The notes under the pieces are model-generated. The model did no database searches. It saw only the letters and a list, made by a program, of their open reading frames with translations, and had not been told where the DNA came from. The position numbers and the translations under genes were made by a program. 8,012 nucleotides of DNA from Anaerolineae bacterium (GTDB taxonomy: Bacteria > Chloroflexota > Anaerolineae > Anaerolineales > Anaerolineaceae), in contig JACRAG010000472.1 of the NCBI GenBank assembly GCA_016213455.1, forward strand, positions 1 to 8,012, in the 5' to 3' direction. This document shows, piece after piece, positions 1 to 6,894 of this stretch. Positions within the stretch are counted from its first letter, which is position 1, and every line of letters begins with the position of its first letter.

Positions 1-1
1 T

Positions 2-1783
2 GATCTAAAGAAAACCATTGCATCCAACCGGCTTTTGGGCCTGTGGCGGATGATGACTGGTTTTCGGTGGCACTATTTGGGCGCCACGCTCAGCCTCGGT
101 ATTTCTGCCGCGGCAAAAACATCTACCTATCTCTTGCTGAGCTTCTTTGTCGATAATTATTTTGGACAGGGAACGCGAAGCGTTGCCTTGCCTTGGATTG
201 CCCTGGGTTTTGTGGGTCTGGCGTTGATTGAGGGCGGCTTCAGCTTTATCAGCGGGCGCCTGTCTGCGCAAACGGCGGAAGGAGCAACCCGCCGCCTGCG
301 CAATTACCTGTATGACCATATCCAACGGCTCAACTTTACCTATCATGACAAGACGCAGACGGGTGAATTGATCCAACGCTGCACATCCGACGTGGACGCG
401 GTGCGCCGGTTCTTCGCGGATCAGGCCATCGGCGTGGGCCGGATCATTCTTTTGTTTGTGATCAACTTTGTGGTCATCCTGCGTCTGGATGTCAAGTTGG
501 GCCTGGTTTCCATCGTGGCGGTGCCGTTTGTGATCCTGACATCCGCGTTCTTTTTCAAGCGCGTGTCTAAAGCCTACGAAAAGTTCCAGGAGCAGGATGC
601 TGCGCTGACCACCACGCTGCAGGAGAACCTGAGCGGTGTGCGGGTTGTCAAAGCTTTTGCGCGTCAGATGTACGAAATGGAGAAATTCGAGAAGGATAAC
701 TGGGAGAAATTTGTGCGCGGCAAGAAATTGGTTCGCATGCACGCTTTCTTCTGGCCGGCTTCGGACATTCTTTGCGGCGCACAGCTGGTGATTGGCTATA
801 TTGTCGGCGCCTTGATGGTGATGGACGGACAGATCACGATTGGCACCTTTTTGGCTTACCTGGGTCTGGTCGGCTGGATTATCTGGCCGATGCGCAACCT
901 GGGCCGCCTGATTGTGCAAACCTCCACCGGAATGGTGTCCTTTGGACGCGTCACCGATATCATCAAGCAGGACCGCGAACCGTTGGATGACGGCGATTAT
1001 CGCCCCGCCACGCTCGTCGGTGAGGTGGTTTTTGATCAGGTGGGTTTCCATTACCATGCCGGTGAGCCGGTGCTGAAAGATATCGATTTCACCTGCAAGC
1101 CCGGACAGGTGGTGGCATTGTTAGGCTCCACCGGTTCAGGCAAAACCACTTTGGTCAACCTGCTACCGCGTTTCTATGATTACACCGAAGGCAAAATTCT
1201 ACTCGACGGCGTGGAATTGAACCGTTATACCCGGCGTTTCCTGCGGGAGAACATCGGTATTGTGGAGCAGGAGCCCTTCCTGTTCTCGCGCTCCATTCGC
1301 GAAAACATCACCTACGGGGTGGGCCGGGATGTGGCGCAGGAAGAAGTGGAGGCTGCAGCCAAAGCCGCAGCTATTCACGATGTGATTGTGGGCTTCCCCA
1401 AGGGGTATGACACCCTGGTTGGCGAAAAAGGCGTGACCCTTTCCGGCGGACAGAAGCAGCGTGTGGCACTTGCGCGCACCCTGTTGAAGAATCCCCGCAT
1501 CCTCATCTTGGATGACTCGACCTCCGCAGTGGACACCGAGACCGAGGCGGAGATTCGCCAGGCTTTGGTGAACCTGATGGAGAACCGGACGACCTTCATC
1601 ATCGCCCACCGCATTCAAAGCATCATGGAAGCCGATCTGATCCTGGTTTTGGACAAAGGCCAGGTGGTTCAGCATGGAATTCACGCTGAACTGGTCGCAC
1701 AGGATGGCATTTACCGCCAGATTTATGACATTCAAACTCGTATCGAAGCCGAGTTAGAAAAGGAAATTGCCAATGTCTCCTGA
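2..1783 (+). CDS. ABC exporter subunit A, membrane + ATPase domains, degenerate Walker B (5' partial)
   Basis: This is an ABC half-transporter in the inner membrane, expected to pair with the next gene to export drugs, lipids or other hydrophobic compounds. The frame is open to the left edge with no convincing start in view. The first possible start is a TTG at 35, so the gene probably begins outside the window. Residues are counted from the codon at 2-4. The first ~310 residues hold about six membrane segments. The ATPase domain follows: Walker A GSTGSGKTT (375-383), Q-loop Gln423, signature LSGGQ (480-484), Walker B ILILDD ending at Asp504-Asp505, and H-loop His536. Asp505 (GAC at 1514-1516) stands where the catalytic Glu normally is. 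That substitution is known from the degenerate site of heterodimeric exporters such as TM287/288 and of ABCC proteins. The stop overlaps the downstream start by 11 bases, so the two are co-translated. The substrate cannot be read from the sequence. Confidence 0.93.
   Translation, partial: DLKKTIASNRLLGLWRMMTGFRWHYLGATLSLGISAAAKTSTYLLLSFFVDNYFGQGTRSVALPWIALGFVGLALIEGGFSFISGRLSAQTAEGATRRLRNYLYDHIQRLNFTYHDKTQTGELIQRCTSDVDAVRRFFADQAIGVGRIILLFVINFVVILRLDVKLGLVSIVAVPFVILTSAFFFKRVSKAYEKFQEQDAALTTTLQENLSGVRVVKAFARQMYEMEKFEKDNWEKFVRGKKLVRMHAFFWPASDILCGAQLVIGYIVGALMVMDGQITIGTFLAYLGLVGWIIWPMRNLGRLIVQTSTGMVSFGRVTDIIKQDREPLDDGDYRPATLVGEVVFDQVGFHYHAGEPVLKDIDFTCKPGQVVALLGSTGSGKTTLVNLLPRFYDYTEGKILLDGVELNRYTRRFLRENIGIVEQEPFLFSRSIRENITYGVGRDVAQEEVEAAAKAAAIHDVIVGFPKGYDTLVGEKGVTLSGGQKQRVALARTLLKNPRILILDDSTSAVDTETEAEIRQALVNLMENRTTFIIAHRIQSIMEADLILVLDKGQVVQHGIHAELVAQDGIYRQIYDIQTRIEAELEKEIANVS
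1758..1764 (+). promoter_or_regulatory. Shine-Dalgarno for ABC subunit B
   Basis: AAAAGGA lies inside the last codons of subunit A, eight bases before the ATG at 1773. It decides the start over the TTG at 1767 and supports coupled translation of the two subunits. Confidence 0.7.
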
Positions 1784-3605
1784 TTATTTCGAGGAAGAGG
1801 AGTTCGAGGCAAAGGTAACAGGTAAGACGATGCGGCGCATCTTTGGTTTGATCAAGCCGCATTGGCGATTCATCGTTACTTTCTTGATTTTCATCGTGAT
1901 GGTATCCGGCATCGATGCTTTCTTCACCTACCTGTCCAGAGATATCATCGATAACGGCATCCTGGCGGGCGACCGTTCGACCCTGTTCCGCCTGCTGTCT
2001 TATTACGGCGGTTTGATTGTGGTCCAGGCGGTGCTGGTCTTCGGTTTTATCTATACCGTGGGCGTTCTGGGTGAGCGGGTGCGTTATGACCTGCGCCAGA
2101 AAATGTTCAACCATCTGCAGGACCTTTCGCTGTCGTATTACAGCCGCACCCCGGTGGGCTGGATTATGGCGCGGGTCACCTCGGACTCGGACCGGGTTTC
2201 CGATCTGGTGACCTGGGGATTGCTGGATGTGACCTGGGGTTTCACCAACATTCTCACCTCGGTGATCTTCATGTTCGCCATCAATTGGCGGCTGACGCTG
2301 ATCGTGATGCTGATGGTGCCCATCCTTACATACGTGGCGATTGAGTTCCGCAAGCGCATCCTCAAGCAGTACCGCAATGTGCGCAAGATGAATTCCAAGA
2401 TCACCGGCGCATTCAACGAGAACATCACCGGTGTGCGTGTGGTGAAAGCGCTGGTGCGCGAGGAAGAGAACGCCAGGGAATTCAATGTTTTGACGGGTGA
2501 CATGTACAAGGCGGCTTACCGGGCTGCCTGGTTAAGCGCCTTGTTCCTGCCGAGTGTGCAGATCATCGCGGCGGTCGCGCTGGGCGCCATCGCCTGGTAC
2601 GGCGGCTGGCAGGCTGGCATTGGCGGTTTGACCATCGGTGGGATGCAGGCATTCATTTCATACGTCACCTTCATGATGTGGCCCATTCAAGACCTGGCGC
2701 GCATCTTTGCAGAAATGCAGAATGCCATCGCTTCGGCTGAGCGGATTTTCTCGTTGACCGACACGACCCCCGAAGTTGCCAACCGGGCAGATGCCTTTGA
2801 CCCCGGAAGCATCCAGGGCGACATCGAGTTTGACCATGTCAAATTCTATTATGAAGACAATATTCCGGTTCTGAAGGATTTCAGTCTGCGCGTCAAACGC
2901 GGCGAGACCATCGCGCTGGTTGGGCCAACGGGCGGCGGAAAGTCCACCATTGTCAACCTGGTATGCAGGTTCTATGAGCCGAAAGAAGGCGAGATTCGCA
3001 TTGGCGGAACGGATTATACGAAGTACTCGCTGCATGCCATCCAGTCGCGCATCGGTGTGGTGCTGCAAACACCGCACCTGTTCTCCGGTTCAGTGCGGGA
3101 CAACCTGCGCTATGGACGCCTGGACGCCACGGACGCCGAGATCGAAGAAGCGGCAAAACTGGCTGGCGCGCATGAGTTCATCACCAAGTTCGAAAAGGGG
3201 TATGATGAGCCGGTGGGCGAGGCGGGCAATAATCTTTCGGTCGGACAGAAGCAGCTGGTCAGCCTGACCCGCGCCATTCTGGCACGTCCGGAGATTTTCA
3301 TCATGGATGAAGCTACCAGCTCCGTGGACACCTTGACGGAGGCCTTAATTCAGCGCGGCATGGAGAAATTGATGGAAGGCCGTACCAGCTTTGTGATTGC
3401 GCACCGTCTATCAACGATCAAGCGCGCAAACCGCATCCTGGTGATCGAGGGCGGTGAAATTGCTGAGATGGGCACACACGCTGAGTTGCTACGCGAACGC
3501 GGTAAATACTACCAGCTTTACACGCGCCAGTTCCGCAGCCAGATGGAAGAAGTGTTGGATCCATTTGCGGGAGTGCCTGGAGCCGCCCCAGCCGCAGCGG
3601 ATTAA
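1773..3605 (+). CDS. ABC exporter subunit B, membrane + ATPase domains, LSVGQ signature
   Basis: This is the second half of the ABC exporter, 610 residues. I chose the ATG at 1773 because an AAAAGGA Shine-Dalgarno (1758-1764) lies eight bases upstream; a TTG at 1767 is too close to it. An acidic N-terminus (run of Glu at 7-10) precedes about six membrane segments (about 33-325). The ATPase domain has Walker A GPTGGGKST (384-392), Q-loop Gln432, signature LSVGQ (488-492), Walker B IFIMDE with catalytic Glu513 (GAA at 3309-3311), D-loop SSVD and H-loop His544. The catalytic Glu is intact here but the third signature residue is Val instead of Gly, complementing the Asp-for-Glu change in the upstream subunit. 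In the dimer, Walker A/B of this protein with LSGGQ of the partner would form the active site. The C-terminus ends in an Ala/Pro-rich tail of about ten residues. The substrate is unknown. Confidence 0.93.
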   Translation: MSPDYFEEEEFEAKVTGKTMRRIFGLIKPHWRFIVTFLIFIVMVSGIDAFFTYLSRDIIDNGILAGDRSTLFRLLSYYGGLIVVQAVLVFGFIYTVGVLGERVRYDLRQKMFNHLQDLSLSYYSRTPVGWIMARVTSDSDRVSDLVTWGLLDVTWGFTNILTSVIFMFAINWRLTLIVMLMVPILTYVAIEFRKRILKQYRNVRKMNSKITGAFNENITGVRVVKALVREEENAREFNVLTGDMYKAAYRAAWLSALFLPSVQIIAAVALGAIAWYGGWQAGIGGLTIGGMQAFISYVTFMMWPIQDLARIFAEMQNAIASAERIFSLTDTTPEVANRADAFDPGSIQGDIEFDHVKFYYEDNIPVLKDFSLRVKRGETIALVGPTGGGKSTIVNLVCRFYEPKEGEIRIGGTDYTKYSLHAIQSRIGVVLQTPHLFSGSVRDNLRYGRLDATDAEIEEAAKLAGAHEFITKFEKGYDEPVGEAGNNLSVGQKQLVSLTRAILARPEIFIMDEATSSVDTLTEALIQRGMEKLMEGRTSFVIAHRLSTIKRANRILVIEGGEIAEMGTHAELLRERGKYYQLYTRQFRSQMEEVLDPFAGVPGAAPAAAD

Positions 3606-3630
3606 GCGTATAGGCATAAAGATGGATAAG

Positions 3631-3663
3631 AAAACCGTGCGGGTTCAAGCCCGCACGGTTTTT
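3631..3663. terminator. Bidirectional intrinsic terminator between convergent operons
   Basis: A perfect 13-bp stem pairs AAAACCGTGCGGG (3631-3643) with CCCGCACGGTTTT (3650-3662) around a six-base loop. On the plus strand it ends in five T (3659-3663), 25 bases after the stop of ABC subunit B. On the minus strand the A run at 3631-3634 reads as TTTT, so the same hairpin can end the ComB-like transcript. The minus-strand stop codon (3645-3647) lies within the loop, so the last codons of that gene form one arm. Confidence 0.88.
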
Positions 3664-4352
3664 AGAATGTGAAGCCCGTCCTCGCGTTGGACCTGCATGG
3701 CGAAATCGAAGCAATCGATGCGCGTAGCCAATGCGATGTCGGGCGGGGGGAAGGCGCTGCGGGTGCCGTCATAATGCCGACCAGAACGGGATTGCTGTAC
3801 GCGTCTTGTCAGGTCTTCGGCGGACCAGGACTGACCGGTCAACTGCGCTTCGATCAGGTCGGCACAGACGGCATCTTCGTCGCCCCAGTCATCCGCAACG
3901 CCCAAGACGTTTTTTTCTCGGAGTAGACCGGTCAGCACAAAGGTGACTTTGGGCGGATTCAAGGATTGGATGGCGCGCGCGGTGGCAGCGGCATTGGTCA
4001 GGGCTGCCGTGAAAATGGGTTGTGCGTTGATGGAGCGCACAACCCCTTGCGTCCCGGCGGTGGTGCGTTGAATGATGGTTTTGCCGCGCAGGCGTTCGAG
4101 GGGCAATTGCGATGGGCTGTTTCCCAGGTCGAAGTCTGGAATGGGGATGCCATCCACTTCGCCGAGCAGCAGGCTTCCGGGAAACCGCTGTCCCAGCTGC
4201 CTGGCTTCATCGATGCCTGAAACAAGCAGGATCTGCTCAACACCGGCATCGAAAAGGTAGCCGGCAGTGGTAAAGGCGCGCAGTACGTCGATGACCACCG
4301 CCAACCCTTTTACCCTTTCACAGCCGTCCAGTGAGACCCGCTCAAATTTCAT
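3645..4352 (-). CDS. comB: ComB-like 2-phosphosulfolactate phosphatase family protein
   Basis: This 235-residue protein, full length for the family, resembles ComB. In coenzyme M biosynthesis ComB hydrolyses 2-phosphosulfolactate to sulfolactate, using Mg2+, in the cytoplasm. Visible family motifs are DVLRAFTT (22-29), LLGEVDG (62-68) followed by DFDLGNSP (73-80), RTTAGTQGV (96-104) and GDEDAVCADLI (157-167). The ATG at 4352-4350 follows the stop of the PPOX gene by seven bases and has no Shine-Dalgarno. A TATAAT sits exactly six bases before it, which fits leaderless initiation; coupling to the upstream gene is the alternative. The last codons (Lys-Thr-Val-Arg-Ala) and the stop lie inside the terminator hairpin. 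Many bacteria with ComB homologues are not known to make coenzyme M, and no comA or comC is visible, so the family call is firm but the substrate is not. Confidence 0.85.
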   Translation of the reverse strand: MKFERVSLDGCERVKGLAVVIDVLRAFTTAGYLFDAGVEQILLVSGIDEARQLGQRFPGSLLLGEVDGIPIPDFDLGNSPSQLPLERLRGKTIIQRTTAGTQGVVRSINAQPIFTAALTNAAATARAIQSLNPPKVTFVLTGLLREKNVLGVADDWGDEDAVCADLIEAQLTGQSWSAEDLTRRVQQSRSGRHYDGTRSAFPPPDIALATRIDCFDFAMQVQREDGLHILKTVRA

Positions 4353-4358
4353 GCAGTC

Positions 4359-4364
4359 ATTATA
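4359..4364 (-). promoter_or_regulatory. Candidate -10 box for leaderless comB transcript
   Basis: The minus strand reads TATAAT at 4364-4359, then GACTGC, then the ATG of the ComB-like gene. With usual -10 spacing the transcript would start at the A of the ATG. The box overlaps the TAA stop of the PPOX gene. I see no good -35 at 16 to 19 bases spacing (AATAGC at 17) and no extended -10, so the element could be chance. Confidence 0.35.
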
Positions 4365-4755
4365 CTGCCGCTTCTGTTTGCGCTATTGGTTTGACCACCA
4401 ATACACAATAATCTTGACCGCGCATTTTGCCCATGAAGTCAAACATGCGTTTCGTCATGCCGTATTTCCGGTTCAGTATCTGGTTGGCTTTTTCCGCGGT
4501 GACCTCGTCGCTGATTTCGGCGTAGGCTTCCACCCAGTCTCCCAGTAATTCACCATTGCTTTTGCACGGTGCAAGACGGATGTGCCCGTTTTTTCGGACG
4601 CGTTTGACCTTGCCGGATACCAGGAAGGTGCGCACATTGATGGTGTCGCCTTCCTGCGCAAACCAGACCGGAGTTTTGACACCCTGTCGGGATTTCCGAT
4701 AGGTTTCCATGTTCAGGTAGTTTTGATTCTCGAATGGTGAAAAAGGATGTTTCAT
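4360..4755 (-). CDS. PPOX-class F420/flavin-dependent oxidoreductase, Rv2061-like
   Basis: This small cytoplasmic protein of 131 residues has the split beta-barrel PPOX fold (pyridoxamine 5'-phosphate oxidase-like). It most resembles the Rv2061-type subgroup annotated as probable F420-dependent enzymes. Visible family features are YLNMETYRKS (13-22) running into TPVWF (28-32), then SGKVKRVRKNGHIRLAPC (47-64) with its basic cofactor-phosphate-binding look, and DWVEAYAEI (73-81). The length is normal for this subgroup. The ATG at 4755 is preferred over Met16 because conserved sequence begins before Met16 and a GAGGT Shine-Dalgarno (4766-4762) sits six bases upstream. It is the first gene of a two-gene unit with the ComB-like gene. 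A promoter with a palindromic operator candidate precedes it. The cofactor (F420, FMN or haem) and substrate cannot be told from sequence alone. Confidence 0.82.
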   Translation of the reverse strand: MKHPFSPFENQNYLNMETYRKSRQGVKTPVWFAQEGDTINVRTFLVSGKVKRVRKNGHIRLAPCKSNGELLGDWVEAYAEISDEVTAEKANQILNRKYGMTKRMFDFMGKMRGQDYCVLVVKPIAQTEAAV

Positions 4756-4761
4756 GCCGGT

Positions 4762-4766
4762 ACCTC
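4762..4766 (-). promoter_or_regulatory. Shine-Dalgarno for PPOX gene
   Basis: The minus strand reads GAGGT six bases before the ATG at 4755, supporting this start over the in-frame Met codon 15 residues later. Confidence 0.65.
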
Positions 4767-4781
4767 GTAATATTATTGGAT

Positions 4782-4811
4782 ATCATAATGGGTGAGGGAC
4801 AACGTTGTCCA
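4782..4811 (-). promoter_or_regulatory. Candidate sigma-70-type promoter of the PPOX-comB unit
   Basis: The minus strand carries TGGACA (4811-4806, five of six matches to TTGACA), an 18-base spacer, and TATGAT (4787-4782, five of six matches to TATAAT). Transcription would begin near 4775, giving a leader of about 20 bases that contains the Shine-Dalgarno. The palindrome at 4797-4810 overlaps the -35 and fills part of the spacer. Confidence 0.5.
4797..4810. promoter_or_regulatory. 14-bp perfect palindrome, candidate operator
   Basis: GGACAACGTTGTCC is identical to its reverse complement, with no further symmetry beyond the 14 bases. It lies between the candidate -35 and -10 of the PPOX gene, where a bound dimeric repressor would block RNA polymerase. 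No regulator gene is adjacent in this window, so the protein that would bind it is unknown. Confidence 0.5.
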
Positions 4812-4845
4812 ACGATTGTACAAGCTGAAGCGGACGATGTGGATA

Positions 4846-4881
4846 TAAAAACTACTCCTGGTGGGGTGCGCAGGAGTAGTT
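4846..4881 (-). terminator. Intrinsic terminator of the GGDEF/EAL gene
   Basis: An 11-bp perfect stem pairs AACTACTCCTG (minus strand, 4881-4871) with CAGGAGTAGTT (4860-4850) around a ten-base loop. On the minus strand it continues into TTTTATA. It begins 19 bases after the stop of the cyclic-di-GMP gene and separates it from the PPOX promoter. Confidence 0.88.
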
Positions 4882-4900
4882 CAATTTACGCCGGGGATGA

Positions 4901-6694
4901 TCAGCAGCCCGCCAAGCCCGCGATATAACGCTCCACGCCGGGGATATCCAGTGGCTCTGAGATGAAGAAGCCCTGCATGAATTCACAGTTCAGGTGTTTG
5001 AGCACCGAGTGCTGCTCGAAGGTTTCTACGCCCTCCGCGACGACATCGATATCCAGTTCGTGCGCCAGGGTGATGATCGCCTGAACAACCCCGGTTGTGC
5101 TCTTGGCGCGCCCCAGGTTGTTGACGAAGGAGCGGTCGATCTTGATTGCGTCCACTGGCAGGCTGTCGAGATATCCGAGTGAGGAATACCCGGTGCCAAA
5201 ATCGTCGATATATAGCTGCACACCCAGGCGGCGCAGGTTATCGAGTGCCTGCACCATCTCGCAATCCGAACGCACGATGCTGCTCTCGGTCATCTCCAGG
5301 CGCAGGCAGGTGGGGGGCAGGCTGGTTTCTGCCAGAATATTGGCAACCTGGCGGTAGAAATCGGGGTTGAGCTGGCGCGGGCTGATGTTCACGCTGATCA
5401 TCAGCGGTGGATCGATTGGAAAATGGTCTTGCCAGAGGCGCATCTGCCGGCAGGCCTCCCGCAAAACCCACAGGCCCAGCGGGATGATCAGCCCGGTTTC
5501 TTCCGAGAGTTGGATAAACTCGTTGGGCCAGATCAACCCGCGCTGCGGGTGCTGCCATCGAACCAGGGCTTCGAAACCGATCAACCGGCCGGTTTTTAAT
5601 TCGGAGATGGGCTGGTAATGCAGCAGGAGCTGGGCGTGCTCCAGCGAGGTGCGCAGTTCGCTCTCCATTTCCATGCGTTGGAGAAGCTGGTCGCGCATGC
5701 TGTAGTCAAACATCAAGAAACGCCCGGGGCAGTTTTGACGGGCCTGGATGACCGCGATACAGGCTTCCTGAAGAACCAGTTCGGCATTTTGCTGGTGTCC
5801 GTTGCGTAATGCGGCGCCAACGACGGTGGTGATGGTTACAGCGCGTCCATCATGTGTGAAGGGGTGGCGCAGCCGTTCCAGGATGCGCTGAGCAACCGTC
5901 TCCACAAAGCTGGTTTCTTCAACGTCTTTGAGCAGAATACCGAAGCGGTCTTCACCCAGCCGGGCGATCATGTCATCAGCCCGGACACAGGTATGTAGAT
6001 TGGTGACAACCTGCTGGACGAGATCTGTGGATTCTTCAGCCAGGCGGTCGCTGAGCAGCGGGTAGTAATCCAGGTCTACCAGAAGGATGGCAAAGGGTCT
6101 GCGACCTTTGGCGAAGATGCTGCGCGCAGAGTCAAGGAAAAGCTGCTGGTTGGGCAAACCGGTCTGCTGATCGTGAGAGTTTTGATAAGCCAGCCGGTTG
6201 GACCGGCGCATCTGCTCGGACAAATCCCGTTCGGCCCGCACCATGCGCACGGCTAGCTGTCCGGCGACTTGAACCAATTCAAATTGGACGGGGGGCAAGT
6301 TCAGCGTGGAGTCGGGATTGTCTACGCGGATCGAACCGGTCAGGCGGTTGCCGTCATACAGCGGGAACAACGCCAGGGTCTGGATGCCGCGGCTGATCAG
6401 GGCGGAGCGGTCGTCCGCGACCTCATCGGGCAGGGCGATGGCGTTCACGATCTGCGGGGTTGTCCGACCGGCGCGCATGGTCTTCATCCACCAACGACTG
6501 TCCAATACCAGAGCTGACTGCGCGGAGGCTTGCTTTTCATCCTGCCAAAAATACGTTTCAATAATGTCTGCGCTGGCGGCTGAATGCAAGGTCATCAATG
6601 CGCTTTTTCCGTGCAACAAACGGGTGATGGCACGCAAACAATCCTGGACGAGTGGAGGAACACTGTTCGAAGGTATAGATAATGGTTTTTCCAT
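4901..6694 (-). CDS. Cyclic-di-GMP phosphodiesterase with GAF-like, degenerate GGDEF and EAL domains
   Basis: This 597-residue soluble signalling protein should hydrolyse cyclic-di-GMP. The N-terminal ~150 residues look like a GAF sensor (LALFPLYDGNRLTGSIRVDN at 107-126) and lead through a helical linker (about 150-172) to GGDEF. That domain's signature is GEDRF (247-251) instead of GGDEF and the usual GH is missing, so diguanylate cyclase activity is unlikely. The inhibitory-site RxxD (Arg238, Asp241) is kept five residues upstream. The EAL domain has EALVRW (375-380), Gln361, Asn436, Glu467, Asp497-Asp498, Lys518, Glu554 and Gln574, the set expected of an active phosphodiesterase. No membrane segment is seen. 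I chose the ATG at 6694, preceded by a weak AGAGAA ribosome site. The frame stays open to 6796, but that extension runs into the upstream terminator and has no recognisable protein character. The gene appears to be transcribed alone. Confidence 0.9.
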   Translation of the reverse strand: MEKPLSIPSNSVPPLVQDCLRAITRLLHGKSALMTLHSAASADIIETYFWQDEKQASAQSALVLDSRWWMKTMRAGRTTPQIVNAIALPDEVADDRSALISRGIQTLALFPLYDGNRLTGSIRVDNPDSTLNLPPVQFELVQVAGQLAVRMVRAERDLSEQMRRSNRLAYQNSHDQQTGLPNQQLFLDSARSIFAKGRRPFAILLVDLDYYPLLSDRLAEESTDLVQQVVTNLHTCVRADDMIARLGEDRFGILLKDVEETSFVETVAQRILERLRHPFTHDGRAVTITTVVGAALRNGHQQNAELVLQEACIAVIQARQNCPGRFLMFDYSMRDQLLQRMEMESELRTSLEHAQLLLHYQPISELKTGRLIGFEALVRWQHPQRGLIWPNEFIQLSEETGLIIPLGLWVLREACRQMRLWQDHFPIDPPLMISVNISPRQLNPDFYRQVANILAETSLPPTCLRLEMTESSIVRSDCEMVQALDNLRRLGVQLYIDDFGTGYSSLGYLDSLPVDAIKIDRSFVNNLGRAKSTTGVVQAIITLAHELDIDVVAEGVETFEQHSVLKHLNCEFMQGFFISEPLDIPGVERYIAGLAGC

Positions 6695-6768
6695 GCAGGT
6701 TCTCTTTTTATCCGGCGAGGCTACGAATGAATGACGATTGTGCTGCGACTGTTGAGACGTGCAATGGA

Positions 6769-6796
6769 GTTGTAATGCAAGGAGTGTGCCAGACAA
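6769..6796 (-). promoter_or_regulatory. Tentative promoter of the GGDEF/EAL gene
   Basis: The minus strand has TTGTCT (6796-6791), a 16-base spacer and TACAAC (6774-6769), each matching four of six consensus bases. It would slightly overlap the T-tract of the upstream terminator. A promoter is expected here because a terminator precedes the gene, but this particular match is weak. Confidence 0.2.
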
Positions 6797-6828
6797 AAAA
6801 GGAGGCGGATCATCTCCACCTCCTTTTT
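6795..6828 (-). terminator. Intrinsic terminator of the transporter gene
   Basis: A 10-bp stem pairs AAAAAGGAGG (6796-6805) with CCTCCTTTTT (6819-6828). It is extended by a C-A mismatch and GGA/TCC around a five-base loop (6810-6814). On the minus strand it ends in a run of six T (6800-6795), about 65 bases after the transporter stop. The A/T arms would let it act on plus-strand transcripts too, but no plus-strand gene ends here. Confidence 0.85.
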
Positions 6829-6894
6829 GTGAACCTGTGATCTTCCAGAAGGGATAATCACGCGGTCAAGCGTTTTTCCCTATTGCGAGTCAGG

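Noticed and set aside
5..1057. A 350-codon minus-strand open frame opposite ABC subunit A
   Set aside because: It lies wholly antisense to an unmistakable ABC transporter. Its product is His/Gln/Asp-rich with no domain, typical of an antisense shadow.
1199..2114. Minus-strand open frames opposite the ABC gene junction
   Set aside because: They cover conserved Walker, signature and membrane segments on the plus strand and have no recognisable protein features of their own.
4850..4881. The hairpin at 4850-4881 as a riboswitch or attenuator for the PPOX gene
   Set aside because: It lies upstream of the PPOX promoter rather than in its leader. Its T-tract is oriented for the GGDEF/EAL transcript, so a plain terminator explains it.
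6761..6780. Repeated TTGCA words upstream of the GGDEF/EAL gene (minus strand)
   Set aside because: The copies are only five to six bases long and form neither a clear inverted repeat nor a good promoter pair, so chance is enough.
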